Shown in pieces: positions 15,143 to 23,452 of a stretch of DNA of 36,876 nucleotides. Position numbers and translations under genes: made by a program. The stretch is taken from NCBI GenBank assembly GCA_004366205.1, contig ML178736.1:1-36876 (forward strand), given 5' to 3'. The notes under the pieces are model-generated. The model did not search any database and had not been told where the DNA came from. It saw nothing but the letters and a program-made list of their open reading frames with translations. How positions within the stretch are numbered: the first letter of the stretch is position 1; every line of letters starts with the position of its first letter. The DNA comes from Actinomycetota bacterium (GTDB taxonomy: Bacteria; Actinomycetota; Acidimicrobiia; Acidimicrobiales; CADCSY01).

Positions 15143-16033
15143 TCAGTGGTGCTGGAGGATGCCGTCGTCGGCCAGGTCGGCGAACAGGCTCGCCGCCTGG
15201 GGCAGCGGGTGCACCACCGACGCCGAGCCGGCCGTGCCGACGCGCCCGGGCATGACCACGTGGCGGATCCGCTCCGGTTCGAGGCTCAGGCCCACCCGCC
15301 CGAGCCGGTAGAGGTCGGTCACACCCACACCTTCGATCCTCGTGTGGCGAAGCAGCACGCTGAGGTAGCGCATGGTGTCCGCGGCGCTCGTGCCGTCGGA
15401 TCGCAGCTTGGTGAGGGCGGCCAGGATCAGCCGGCCCTGGTTCTCGCTGCGGGAGAAGTCGCCGCCGGGGATGTTGCGGTTGCGGGCGAAGGCCAGGGCG
15501 GCCGCACCGCTCATCTGCACCGGCCCCTGGGGGAACACCGCGCCCGACGCCCGGTCGTGCATGGGCACGGGCACGTCGACCACGACCTCGCCCAGCTCGT
15601 CGACCATGGCCGCCAAGCCGGCGAAGGTCGTGACCGCCACGAAGTGGATGGGGACGCCCGTGAAGCCGGCTACGGCCTGCACCTGCCCCTGGGCGCCGCC
15701 GCGGTTCAGCCCCTCGTTCACCCGGCCCATGCCTCCACCCGGCATCGGGACCCACGTGTCCCGGGGGATCGACACGATCGTCGCCTGACCGGCCGCCGCG
15801 TTCACGCCGATCAGCTGCAGGGCGTCGCCCCGGGCGCCGCCGAGGCCGGGGCGCTCGTCGGAGCCGACGACGAGGACGAACACCGGCTCGTCGGGCGCCC
15901 AGCTGTGGGACGCGCCGTGCGCGCGGTGCAGCTCGACGGCGCTCTCGCCCGTGGCGACGCGCGGCGCGGCGAGACCCCCGAGGGCCGCGACGGCCAACCC
16001 GACGGCGACGAGGGCGGGAGGCCGCAGCCTCAC
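15143..16033 (-). CDS. LytR-CpsA-Psr (LCP) family envelope protein
   Basis: 296 residues from a GTG that overlaps the previous stop as GTGA. An N-terminal hydrophobic segment (7-25) anchors or exports it. The LCP domain follows, with VLVVGSDERPGLGGARGDAL, then VSIPRDTWVPMPG, then a long block containing ALAFARNRNIPGGDFSRSENQGR; the Asp and Arg residues in these blocks bind the pyrophosphate-lipid substrate in the family. LCP enzymes transfer glycopolymers from undecaprenyl carriers to peptidoglycan. The protein is short compared with LytR proteins that carry a LytR_C domain. Neighbours are a secreted protein with TTTT linkers and a Thr-rich stalk protein, consistent with wall assembly. Confidence 0.88.
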   Translation of the reverse strand: MRLRPPALVAVGLAVAALGGLAAPRVATGESAVELHRAHGASHSWAPDEPVFVLVVGSDERPGLGGARGDALQLIGVNAAAGQATIVSIPRDTWVPMPGGGMGRVNEGLNRGGAQGQVQAVAGFTGVPIHFVAVTTFAGLAAMVDELGEVVVDVPVPMHDRASGAVFPQGPVQMSGAAALAFARNRNIPGGDFSRSENQGRLILAALTKLRSDGTSAADTMRYLSVLLRHTRIEGVGVTDLYRLGRVGLSLEPERIRHVVMPGRVGTAGSASVVHPLPQAASLFADLADDGILQHH

Positions 16034-16695
16034 CGCCCACCCGCCCCGGGGGAGCCGTCGCCGTGCGCACCCGGGACGGTCGTGGTGGTCGGTGCCGTGC
16101 GGTCCTGCTCCGCCGTCAGCTCGAAGGCGTCGATGCGCCAGCGGTCGCCGTCGGGGACGAGGGTGAGCTCACCCGTGCGCGCCACGGTGATGCGCCCGCC
16201 GCCGGCGGTCCGGCCGGTGACCCGCCAGTCGATGGACGCGACCACGGCGCCCACCTCGCCGGCCGGTCCCGCGAGCGCCACGAGGTCGGTGTCGGCGCGG
16301 GCGAGCCGGACGGTGTGGGCGGGACCGAGGCCGTCGTCGACCAGCACCGCCCGGCCGGCGCCCTGCAGGGCGGTGCGGGCCGTCGCCGTGAACAGCGCGG
16401 CGGTGCCGGCGCCCGACCGGCCCGCAGCGACCGCTTCCAGGGACCCGAGCCGCAGGTAGTCCTCGAGCGTGCGCCGGACCTCGGCCTCGACGTCGCCGGG
16501 CAGCGTCGCCATTGGGGGGCCGGCGCTGTGCACGGTGACGGTGCCCACGGCGACGGAGGCGGCCGCGACGGACGGCGGCACCGTCGTGGTGGTCGCGGGC
16601 GCGGGCGTGGCTTGCTCGTCGGGCTGCGAGGTGGGGACCAGGAGCGCGACCGCCGTGCAGGCAGCGGCGACGGCCAGGGGGAGGAGCCGTTCCAC
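16030..16695 (-). CDS. Secreted protein with Thr-run linkers, unknown function
   Basis: 221 residues from a GTG at 16695; no strong ribosome binding site, but the residues before it in the same frame are not protein-like. A hydrophobic signal (about 3-20) is followed by a linker with PATTTTVPPS. The folded domain (about 50-200) ends in TGELTLVPDGDRWRIDAFEL, a pattern typical of small NTF2-like or Mce-associated extracellular domains with a terminal W-R-I strand. A C-terminal tail repeats the PTTTTVPG linker. The stop overlaps the LCP start as GTGA, so the two are translationally coupled. I infer an envelope role; no family name is secure. Confidence 0.75.
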   Translation of the reverse strand: MERLLPLAVAAACTAVALLVPTSQPDEQATPAPATTTTVPPSVAAASVAVGTVTVHSAGPPMATLPGDVEAEVRRTLEDYLRLGSLEAVAAGRSGAGTAALFTATARTALQGAGRAVLVDDGLGPAHTVRLARADTDLVALAGPAGEVGAVVASIDWRVTGRTAGGGRITVARTGELTLVPDGDRWRIDAFELTAEQDRTAPTTTTVPGAHGDGSPGAGGR

Positions 16696-16742
16696 CTCGA
16701 CAGGATGGCGGGCCGGGCGCTCAGAGGTGCGGATCCCCCGGT

Positions 16743-17924
16743 TCAGGGTCGGGGCAGCGCGCCGAGGATGTCGGCGATCACGTCGTCGGCGTGCTCCAAC
16801 CCGCAGGAGACGCGGATCAGCCCGTCGCTGACCCCGACGGCGGCGCGCTCCTCGGGCAGGAGCCCGACCGCGGTGGTGGTGGCCGGGTGGGTGACGAGGG
16901 TCTCGGGACCGCCGAGCGACGGTGCCAGCCGGGCGACGCGCAACCGGGAGGCGAGGTGGCGGACGGCGTCGACGCCGCCGGCGAGCTCGGCCGACAGGAC
17001 GCCGCCGGACAGCGCCATCTGGCGCTTGGCCAGGTCGCGCTGGGGGTGCGAGTCGAGGCCGGGGTAGTGCACGCGGGCGACGGCGGGGTGGTCCTCGAGC
17101 TCCTCGGCCAGGCGCTGGGCGGTCTCGGTCTGCTGGCGGAGGCGCACGGCCAGCGTCCGCAGGCCGCGCAGGCCGTTCATGGCGTCGAACGGCGAGGCCG
17201 CGGCGCCGTGGACGGTGCTGTAGCGCCAGATCCAGTCGATCAGGTCGGGCGCGCCGGCGGCCACGCCGAGCGTGGCGTCGTTGTGCCCGGCCAGGCCCTT
17301 GGTGGCCGAGTGCACGACGAGGTCGAAGCCGTGCTCGAGCGGCCGCTGCACCAGCGGGCCGGCGAACGTCGAGTCCACCACCTTGACCGGCCCGGTGATG
17401 GCGCCGACCGCGGCCAGGTCGACCAGCTGCAGCACGGGGTTGGCGGGGGTCTCGACGAACAGGAGCACCGTGCGGCCCGGCTCCACGGCGGCGGCGACGG
17501 CGTCGCTGTCGGTGCCGTCGACGACGGTCACGTCGATGCCGAACCGGGGGCACACGCCCGTGAACAGCAGCACGCTCGACTGGAAGAGCTGGCGCTGCAC
17601 GACGACGTGGTCACCCGTGGAGCACAGCGCCAGCACCACCGAGCTGATCGCGCCCATGCCCGAGCCGAACGCCAGCGCCGCGCCGGCGCCCTCGAGCTCG
17701 GCGACGGCGTCCTCGAAGGCGCGCACCGTGGGGTTCCCGTAGCGGGGGCTGTAGAAGCGGGTGGGGCGCGAGGCCGTGGCCAGCCGGCCGCCCTCGTCGA
17801 GGTCGGGGGCGCTGAACGTGCTGGTGGCCCACAGGATCGGCGCCAGGGCGCTGTCGTTCTCGGCCCGGCCCGCGGTGATGGCGCGGGTCTCGGGCCGCAG
17901 CGGAGGCTGCTCGTCCGTGGTCAC
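16743..17924 (-). CDS. metZ: PLP-dependent Cys/Met metabolism enzyme (O-acylhomoserine sulfhydrylase or cystathionine gamma-synthase type)
   Basis: 393 residues from a GTG overlapping the metX stop as GTGA. The Cys/Met PLP family motifs are present: the substrate/phosphate residues in YSPRYGNPT (58-66), GSGMGAI (87-93), the PLP-ring partner Asp184, and Lys209 in HSATKGLAGHND, which forms the internal aldimine. Coupling to metX indicates that it uses O-acylhomoserine, with sulfide (MetZ/MetY) or cysteine (MetB) as the sulfur donor. The symbol metZ is the reading favoured by context; MetB cannot be excluded from sequence alone. Length is normal for the family. Confidence 0.88.
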   Translation of the reverse strand: MTTDEQPPLRPETRAITAGRAENDSALAPILWATSTFSAPDLDEGGRLATASRPTRFYSPRYGNPTVRAFEDAVAELEGAGAALAFGSGMGAISSVVLALCSTGDHVVVQRQLFQSSVLLFTGVCPRFGIDVTVVDGTDSDAVAAAVEPGRTVLLFVETPANPVLQLVDLAAVGAITGPVKVVDSTFAGPLVQRPLEHGFDLVVHSATKGLAGHNDATLGVAAGAPDLIDWIWRYSTVHGAAASPFDAMNGLRGLRTLAVRLRQQTETAQRLAEELEDHPAVARVHYPGLDSHPQRDLAKRQMALSGGVLSAELAGGVDAVRHLASRLRVARLAPSLGGPETLVTHPATTTAVGLLPEERAAVGVSDGLIRVSCGLEHADDVIADILGALPRP

Positions 17925-19096
17925 CGCTCGTCGGCCTTCTCGGTCTCGGCGAGGTGCTCGGCGAGGGCGGCGCCGACCTGGTCGAGGTCGATCAGGAAGG
18001 CGTCGTGCCCGTGGGCGCTGTCGATCTCGACGTAGCGCCACGGCACGCCGTTGGCCTCGAGGGCCGCGCCGATCTGGTGCTGCTGGTACGGGGGGTAGAG
18101 CGTGTCGGAGCGGATGCCGATCGACAGCGTCGGCACCCGCACCCGGGCGAGGGCGGCCTCGACACCGCCCCGGCCCCGACCGACGTCGTGGAGGTCCATG
18201 GCCTTGCTCAGCAGGAGATAGCTGTTGGCGTCGAAGCGGTTCACGAGCTTGTCGCCGTGGTAGTCGAGGTAGCGCTCGACCTGGAAGCGCTGCCAGAGGC
18301 TGAAGCCGTCGAGGGGCTCGACGACCTCGCGGCCGAACCGGTCGCTGAACACGTCGTCGCTGCGGTAGGTGATCTGGGCGATCATGCGGGCCAGCGCCAG
18401 CCCGGCGTGGGGTCCTTCTCCGGGCGGGGCGTCGTAGTAGTCGCCGCCCCGCCAGTTGGGGTCGAGGCGGATGGCCCGCCGGCCCACCGCGCCGAAGGCG
18501 ATCTGCTGGGCGGTGGCGGCGGCGACGGTGGCGATGGGGACCAGCGAGCGCACCCGCTCGGGGAACATGACGCCCCACTCGAGCACCTGCATGCCGCCCA
18601 TCGAGCCGCCGATGACCGCCAGCCAGCGGTCGACGCCGAGGTGGTTGGCCACGGCGACCTGGGTGCGCACCATGTCGCGGATCGACACGACCGGGAACCG
18701 CGACCCGTAGGGCTCGCCGGTGTCGGGGTCGGGGCTGGCCGGTCCGGTGGTGCCCTGGCAGCCGCCGAGCACGTTGGCGCACACGACGAAGTAGCGATCG
18801 GTGTCGAGGGCCCGGCCGGGCCCGACGAGCCCGTCCCACCAGCCGACCCCGGGGTGCCCGGGGCACACGCCGCCGGCCACGTGGCTGTCACCGGTGAGGG
18901 CGTGGCAGACGAGCACGGCGTTGGCTCCGGCGGCGTCGAGTGCACCCCACGTCTCGTAGGCCACGGTGATGTCGCGCAGGATCCCGCCGCCCTCCAGGAC
19001 GAAGGGGCGGTCGGTGGCCAGGTGCGCGAACTGCCGGCGGCCGGGTGGGTCGCCCGGCCGCCACGCCCCGGTGGCCGGCAGGTGCGTGCGTGCCAC
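17921..19096 (-). CDS. metX: Homoserine O-acyltransferase
   Basis: 391 residues from a GTG with TAACCT seven bases upstream and no ribosome binding site, so probably leaderless. The alpha/beta-hydrolase MetX landmarks are complete: oxyanion-side ALTGDSH near 66-72, NVLGGCQGTTGP, nucleophile elbow GGSMGG with Ser165, Asp331 in SIGIRSDTLYPP, and His364 in SAHGHDAFL. It transfers an acetyl (in some lineages succinyl) group to homoserine, the first committed step of methionine synthesis. The downstream PLP enzyme uses the product. The short upstream region shows no riboswitch fold that I can support. Confidence 0.93.
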   Translation of the reverse strand: MARTHLPATGAWRPGDPPGRRQFAHLATDRPFVLEGGGILRDITVAYETWGALDAAGANAVLVCHALTGDSHVAGGVCPGHPGVGWWDGLVGPGRALDTDRYFVVCANVLGGCQGTTGPASPDPDTGEPYGSRFPVVSIRDMVRTQVAVANHLGVDRWLAVIGGSMGGMQVLEWGVMFPERVRSLVPIATVAAATAQQIAFGAVGRRAIRLDPNWRGGDYYDAPPGEGPHAGLALARMIAQITYRSDDVFSDRFGREVVEPLDGFSLWQRFQVERYLDYHGDKLVNRFDANSYLLLSKAMDLHDVGRGRGGVEAALARVRVPTLSIGIRSDTLYPPYQQHQIGAALEANGVPWRYVEIDSAHGHDAFLIDLDQVGAALAEHLAETEKADER

Positions 19097-19103
19097 GCCA
19101 GCG

Positions 19104-19109
19104 AGGTTA
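19104..19109 (-). promoter_or_regulatory. Leaderless-type -10 box of metX
   Basis: TAACCT on the minus strand ends seven bases before the metX GTG at 19096. The same hexamer precedes the secernin-like gene at 36424. Confidence 0.45.
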
Positions 19110-19153
19110 CTGCCAGCCCTCCGGAACCCCGGGGTCCATAGCCGACCCTCTGG

Positions 19154-20935
19154 TCAGCGCCACACGGGCAGCCGGCCCGCCCACCAGGCCAGGAGGCCTT
19201 CGTCGGTGACCCGGTGCGCCCGGCAGGTGGCGGCACCGGCCTCCAGCACGGCGGCGCGCCAGGCGTGGCCGTCGGTGGCCATCGACGCGGCGCGCAGGGC
19301 GGCGGCGGCCCGGTCGAGGTCGGGTCCGTCGGGTGGGATCGGCGCGCCCAGCAGCTGCGCGGCGCGGAGCCGGATCGTGTCCGCCGCCAGGCCGGTGCCC
19401 GCCGCCTCACGCGCCGCCCAGGCCGACGCCACCGGTCCGCACAGGGCGGCGGCGGCGTGCCAGAGGCGCTCGGGCGGGCCGGTGACGGCGATCAGCGGGG
19501 TCGATGGCACCCACGTACCGGACTCGTCGACGGCCGCCTCCCCCACCTTGGTCTGCGGGGCCACCACCACCTTGGGCACGAGCACGCGCCGCAACCAGCG
19601 CGCGAGCCGCGTGTCGCCCGCGAGCGCCGAGCGGTCCACGACGGGGGCATCCCAGGCCCTGCCGGCGAAGCGGGCCGTCCGGCGTCCCCAGTGGCAGATC
19701 CCGGGGTCGACCAGGCCGGTGGTGACGAGCGGGAGGCCGCCGCCGTTGCCGTCCCCCCACTCGACCACGTGGCCGGCGAGGCCGTAGTACTCGTCGCGGA
19801 ACCCGGCGGTGGCGCCGAACCGGTCGCCGAGTCGACCGCCCACGGCGAGGGCCGGCACGTCGGGCACGCCATGGGCGTCGGCGAGCAGCGCCGCCCACGC
19901 CCTCGCCGGGGCCGGCGCCGCCCGCCCGAGCAGCTCGCCGGCGGGGCCGAGCACCTCGACCGCCGCGGCGGGCTCGCCCCCGACGGTGATCACCGGCGCG
20001 CACACCCGGACGCCTGCGTCGAAGTGACCGGGCCCGCCCAGCCACATGGCGCGCAGCGCCCCCCGGGCGGCGGCGACGGCCCGGACGCCCGCGGCGTCCC
20101 GCGCTGCGAGCACGGACTCGGGTTGCAGCAGGCACACCGCGCCGCCCGGCCGGGCCAGGTCAAGCGCCGCCAGCAGGAACAGCGCCGCGCCGTCCGTGTA
20201 CGCACCCCGGCCCGGCCCGAACCGGGCCGTGGCCCGCCGCCGCTCGCCGGCGCCCCGTGCCGTCGCCCGGTTGAGCTGACCGAGGAACGGCGGGTTGCCG
20301 ACGACGGCGTCGAACCCCTCCAGGGGGGCGCCGTCCCAGTCGGGCGGCGCCAGCCCGAGCCCGTCACCGACCAGGAGGCGGCCCTCCGGTGGCGGCCGCC
20401 CGTCGCCCGCCCACAGGGCGAGGGCGGCCTCGCTGACGGCGACGGCGAGGGGGTCGAGGTCGACCCCGAACAGGCACGAGGCCACCACGAGGCGAGGGTG
20501 CAGGCCCCGGCTGGCGAGGGCGCCGGCCGCCGCGAGCAGGAACGCGCCGCCGCCCACGGCCGGGTCGCACACGGCCGGTACCCGGTGCGCGGTCGGTTCG
20601 ACCTCGGCGAGCGTCCGGTCGACCAGGAGCCGAGCGACGGCCCGGGGCGTGTAGTGAACCCCGCGGGCGCGGCGATCGGCGGGCGCCGTGAGCGCCTGGT
20701 GGACCAGGCCCAGCAGCTCGGGGCCGGCGTGGCGGGAGGGCGGGTCGAGGGCCGCGCCGGGCGCGGTGCCGTGCGCGAGCAGCGGGAGGTCGCCGAGCCG
20801 CACACCGGCCTGCCGGGCGACGGCCACGGCCACCCCGGCGAGCACCCGCTCGGTGGCGCGCGGTGACCCGGTGGCGGCGAGGGCGGCTCGGGCGCGGACG
20901 GCGACAGCGAGGTAGGCGCGAAGCGACGGCTCCAC
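19154..20935 (-). CDS. Orphan N6-adenine DNA methylase (Eco57I/type IIG-like, no nuclease)
   Basis: 593 residues from the GTG at 20935; the frame extends upstream but into the end of the helicase gene. Gamma-type amino-methyltransferase motifs are in order: motif X ARGVHYTPRAVARLLVD (90-106), motif I CDPAVGGGAFLLAA (123-136), acidic Asp159 in FGVDLDP, and catalytic NPPF at 214-217. The C-terminal half contains a VDPGICHWG...PKVVVAPQTKVGEAAVD pattern like the target-recognition region of Eco57I/TaqI-type enzymes. There is no PD-(D/E)XK nuclease in the protein and no restriction or specificity gene beside it, so it is either a solitary methylase or an eroded type IIG enzyme. The target site is unknown. 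Confidence 0.82.
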   Translation of the reverse strand: MEPSLRAYLAVAVRARAALAATGSPRATERVLAGVAVAVARQAGVRLGDLPLLAHGTAPGAALDPPSRHAGPELLGLVHQALTAPADRRARGVHYTPRAVARLLVDRTLAEVEPTAHRVPAVCDPAVGGGAFLLAAAGALASRGLHPRLVVASCLFGVDLDPLAVAVSEAALALWAGDGRPPPEGRLLVGDGLGLAPPDWDGAPLEGFDAVVGNPPFLGQLNRATARGAGERRRATARFGPGRGAYTDGAALFLLAALDLARPGGAVCLLQPESVLAARDAAGVRAVAAARGALRAMWLGGPGHFDAGVRVCAPVITVGGEPAAAVEVLGPAGELLGRAAPAPARAWAALLADAHGVPDVPALAVGGRLGDRFGATAGFRDEYYGLAGHVVEWGDGNGGGLPLVTTGLVDPGICHWGRRTARFAGRAWDAPVVDRSALAGDTRLARWLRRVLVPKVVVAPQTKVGEAAVDESGTWVPSTPLIAVTGPPERLWHAAAALCGPVASAWAAREAAGTGLAADTIRLRAAQLLGAPIPPDGPDLDRAAAALRAASMATDGHAWRAAVLEAGAATCRAHRVTDEGLLAWWAGRLPVWR

Positions 20936-21021
20936 CGCCGCCAGTCTGGTCCGCCGCCGCGCCGGTGCGGTCGACCCCCGCGGGCGCGCCCGGTCGCCCT
21001 GAGCCGCCGCGGTCGCCTTCG

Positions 21022-22203
21022 TCAGCGGGATCCGGCGGCGCTGGCCTCGGCGGCCGGGTCCCACGCGGCGAGGTCGGCCAGGCGGGGGTCGTTCGAGAAC
21101 ACCTCGACGATGGGCTGCTGCACCCCGACGCGCTTCTGGAGGCGCTCGACCTCGAGCTCCTGGTTCCAGAGGGCGAGGGTGACGACCAGGCCGGCCTCAC
21201 CGGCCCGGGCGGTGCGGCCCGACCGGTGCAGGTAGCTCTTGTGGTCCTCGGGCGGGTCGTAGTGCACGACGACGTCGATCTCGTCGACGTGGATGCCCCG
21301 GGCGGCCACGTCGGTGGCGACGAGCGCCGGGACCTTGCCGGCGGTGAAGTCGGCCAGGGCGCGCTCGCGCACGCGCTGGGGCAGGTCGCCGTGGATGGCG
21401 CTGGCCTGCACGCCCTCCTTCTTGAGGTCGCGGGCGAGGCGGTCGGCGCCCCGCTTGGTGCGCACGAACAGCAGGGTCCGTTGCGCGCCGCGGGCGATGG
21501 CGGCCGCCACCTTCACCTTGTCCAGCTCGTGCACCTTGAGGAAGCGGTGCTGCATCTCTTCGACCGTGACGGTCTCGGAGCGGACCTCGTGCTGGACGGG
21601 TCCGTTCAGGTAGTGGCGCACCAGGTGGTTGACCTCGCCGTCGAGCGTCGCCGAGAACAGCATCGTCTGGTGCTCCCGGTCGACGCGGCGCAGCAGCCAC
21701 TCGACCTGGGGCAGGAAGCCCATGTCGGCCATGCGGTCGGCCTCGTCGACGACCACGACCTGGATGCCCGACAGCGTCACCTCACCCCGCTCCACCAGGT
21801 CGATGAGCCGGCCGGGCGTGGCCACCACGACGTCGACGCCCTTGCGGAGGGCGCTGATCTGGCGCTCCATGGGCGCACCGCCGTAGACGGCCCGGATGCG
21901 CACCCCGCGCCGATCGGACATCGGCGTGAGCTCCTCGCACACCTGCACGGCCAGCTCGCGGGTGGGGACGAGCACGAGCCCCGTCGGTCGCTTGGGCTCG
22001 GCCGTGCCCACCCGCTCGATGAGCGGTACGCCGAAGGCGATGGTCTTGCCCGACCCAGTCTTGGCCTTGCCGCACACGTCCCGGCCGCTGAGGCCGTCGG
22101 GGATGGTGAGCGCCTGGATGGGGAAGGGGCTGGTGATTCCGTGCTCGGCGAGCGCGTCACAGAGGTCGGACGCCACCCCGAGCGACTCGAAGGTCGTCGA
22201 CAT
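21022..22203 (-). CDS. DEAD-box ATP-dependent RNA helicase (RhlE-like)
   Basis: 393 residues from the ATG at 22203. The full helicase series is visible: upstream F and Q motif (F5, Q30), Walker A AKTGSGKT (47-54), PTRELA (80-85), TPGRL (129-133), DEAD at 153-156, SAT at 184-186, and the C-terminal HRSGRTARAG. The protein ends shortly after the second RecA domain without the basic RNA-binding tail of DeaD/CsdA types, so it is a minimal form close to RhlE/SrmB in layout. It should unwind structured RNA in ribosome assembly or mRNA turnover. A TACAGT hexamer (22215-22220) 11 bases upstream may be its -10. Confidence 0.93.
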   Translation of the reverse strand: MSTTFESLGVASDLCDALAEHGITSPFPIQALTIPDGLSGRDVCGKAKTGSGKTIAFGVPLIERVGTAEPKRPTGLVLVPTRELAVQVCEELTPMSDRRGVRIRAVYGGAPMERQISALRKGVDVVVATPGRLIDLVERGEVTLSGIQVVVVDEADRMADMGFLPQVEWLLRRVDREHQTMLFSATLDGEVNHLVRHYLNGPVQHEVRSETVTVEEMQHRFLKVHELDKVKVAAAIARGAQRTLLFVRTKRGADRLARDLKKEGVQASAIHGDLPQRVRERALADFTAGKVPALVATDVAARGIHVDEIDVVVHYDPPEDHKSYLHRSGRTARAGEAGLVVTLALWNQELEVERLQKRVGVQQPIVEVFSNDPRLADLAAWDPAAEASAAGSR

Positions 22204-22261
22204 GATCGCCGGTCACTGTACCGGCGCGGCCTTGCGATCCCCCAGCCGGCGCCGGCCCCGT

Positions 22262-22687
22262 TCAGCCGCCGACGAGCTCGTCGACGAGGGCGCGGGCCCG
22301 GCGGTCGATCTCCTCGACGATCGGGCGGACCTCCTCCACGGGCCGGCCGGCGGGGTCGTCGAGCTGCCAGTCGAGGTAGCGCTTGCCGGGGTACACCGGG
22401 CAGGCGTCGCCGCAGCCCATGGTGACGATCACGTCGGCGCGCCGGGCGGCCTCGTCGGTCAAGGGCTTCGGGAACTCCTTGGACACGTCGAGGCCGCGCT
22501 CGGCGAGCAGCTCGGCCACGGCCGGGTTGATGCGCTCACCGGGCGCCGAACCGGCCGAGCGGACGACCAGCCGGCCGGCCCCGTAGTGGTCGAGCAGCAC
22601 CCGGGCGGCAACCGACCGACCGGCGTTGTGGGTGCACACGACGAGCACCTCGGGACGGTCGTCGGTGGGAGCGGGGTCAGGGGTCAT
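22262..22687 (-). CDS. arsC: Arsenate reductase, low-molecular-weight-phosphatase type
   Basis: 141 residues; ATG preceded by GAGGAGG and overlapping the MIP stop as ATGA. The phosphatase-type P-loop CTHNAGRS begins at Cys18. The region MGCGDACPVYPGKRYLDWQLDDP (Cys92, Cys96, Asp110-Asp111) is the signature of arsenate reductases of this fold, close to actinobacterial mycothiol- or thioredoxin-coupled ArsC enzymes. It reduces As(V) to As(III), which then has to leave the cell. The upstream genes are ArsR and a MIP channel; no ArsB or Acr3 pump is in the window. Confidence 0.92.
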   Translation of the reverse strand: MTPDPAPTDDRPEVLVVCTHNAGRSVAARVLLDHYGAGRLVVRSAGSAPGERINPAVAELLAERGLDVSKEFPKPLTDEAARRADVIVTMGCGDACPVYPGKRYLDWQLDDPAGRPVEEVRPIVEEIDRRARALVDELVGG

Positions 22688-23433
22688 CGTGCCTCCTCAG
22701 CGGTTCGGGTGGGCGACGCGGCGGGTGCGCGCGCGCCGGTCCTCGGGACGACGACGTCGCCGGCGACGTCCTCGATGTCGGGGTAGAGGGCGCGCACCAG
22801 CAGCACGGCGACGGCCAGGCCGCCGAGCTGGGCGGCCACGAACGGCGGGGCCGAGGCGGGGGCGATGCCGGCGAAGGTGTCCGTCAGGGTCCGGGCGGCG
22901 GTGACCGCCGGGTTGGCGAAGCTGGTCGACGCCGTGAAGAAGTAGGCGCCGGTGATGTAGGCCCCGACGGTGAAGGCGGCGGCCCGGGGTGCGCCCGCGC
23001 GCACCACGCCGAAGATGACGAGCAGCAACCCGAGGGTGGCGACCACCTCGGCCAGCCACAGTCCCCCACCCGTGCGCTCGGTGGTGGCCAGGGTGACGGC
23101 GGGCAGGTCGAACATGAGGTTGGCGACGACCACCCCGAGCGTGGCCCCGGCGAGCTGGGCGGCGACGTAGACGGCGGCAGCGGCGGAGCCGACGCCGCCG
23201 AAGGCCCGGTCAGCGAGGGTCACAGCCGGGTTCAGGTGGGCGCCCGACACCGGCCCGACCGCCAGGATGACGGCGACGAGGAGCCCGCCGGTGGCGACGG
23301 CGTTGATGAGCAGGGCCAGCCCGTCGCTGTCGGGGCTCAGGCGGCTGGCGGCGATGCCCGAACCGACCACAGCGATCAGGAGGAACATGGTGCCGACCAG
23401 CTCGGCCAGGCCCCGCCGGAGGAGCGCGCTCAC
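22684..23433 (-). CDS. MIP-family channel in an ars operon (AqpS-like)
   Basis: 249 residues from a GTG 19 bases after the arsR stop. Six hydrophobic segments and both aquaporin half-helices are present, with NPA motifs at 68-70 (HLNPAVT) and 174-176 (FANPAVTAAR) and the selectivity-filter arginine Arg181. Members of this family conduct water, glycerol or neutral arsenite. Because the gene is sandwiched between arsR and arsC, I infer that it lets As(OH)3 made by ArsC flow out down its gradient, as described for AqpS of Sinorhizobium. The C-terminal tail (220-249) is acidic then Pro/Ala/Arg-rich. Channel identity is strong; arsenite specificity rests on context. Confidence 0.88.
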   Translation of the reverse strand: MSALLRRGLAELVGTMFLLIAVVGSGIAASRLSPDSDGLALLINAVATGGLLVAVILAVGPVSGAHLNPAVTLADRAFGGVGSAAAAVYVAAQLAGATLGVVVANLMFDLPAVTLATTERTGGGLWLAEVVATLGLLLVIFGVVRAGAPRAAAFTVGAYITGAYFFTASTSFANPAVTAARTLTDTFAGIAPASAPPFVAAQLGGLAVAVLLVRALYPDIEDVAGDVVVPRTGARAPAASPTRTAEEAR

Positions 23434-23452
23434 GGCCCCACCGCCGCCGGCG

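Noticed and set aside
19097-19153. SAM riboswitch upstream of metX
   Set aside because: The gap is only 57 bases, a -10 box lies seven bases before the start codon, and no SAM-type fold can be drawn.
19154-22203. Helicase and DNA methylase side by side as a possible phage-defence system
   Set aside because: The helicase has the complete motifs of a DEAD-box RNA helicase of the RhlE kind, not an SF2 helicase of a restriction or BREX/DISARM system. No nuclease or other defence gene is near, so chance adjacency is simpler.
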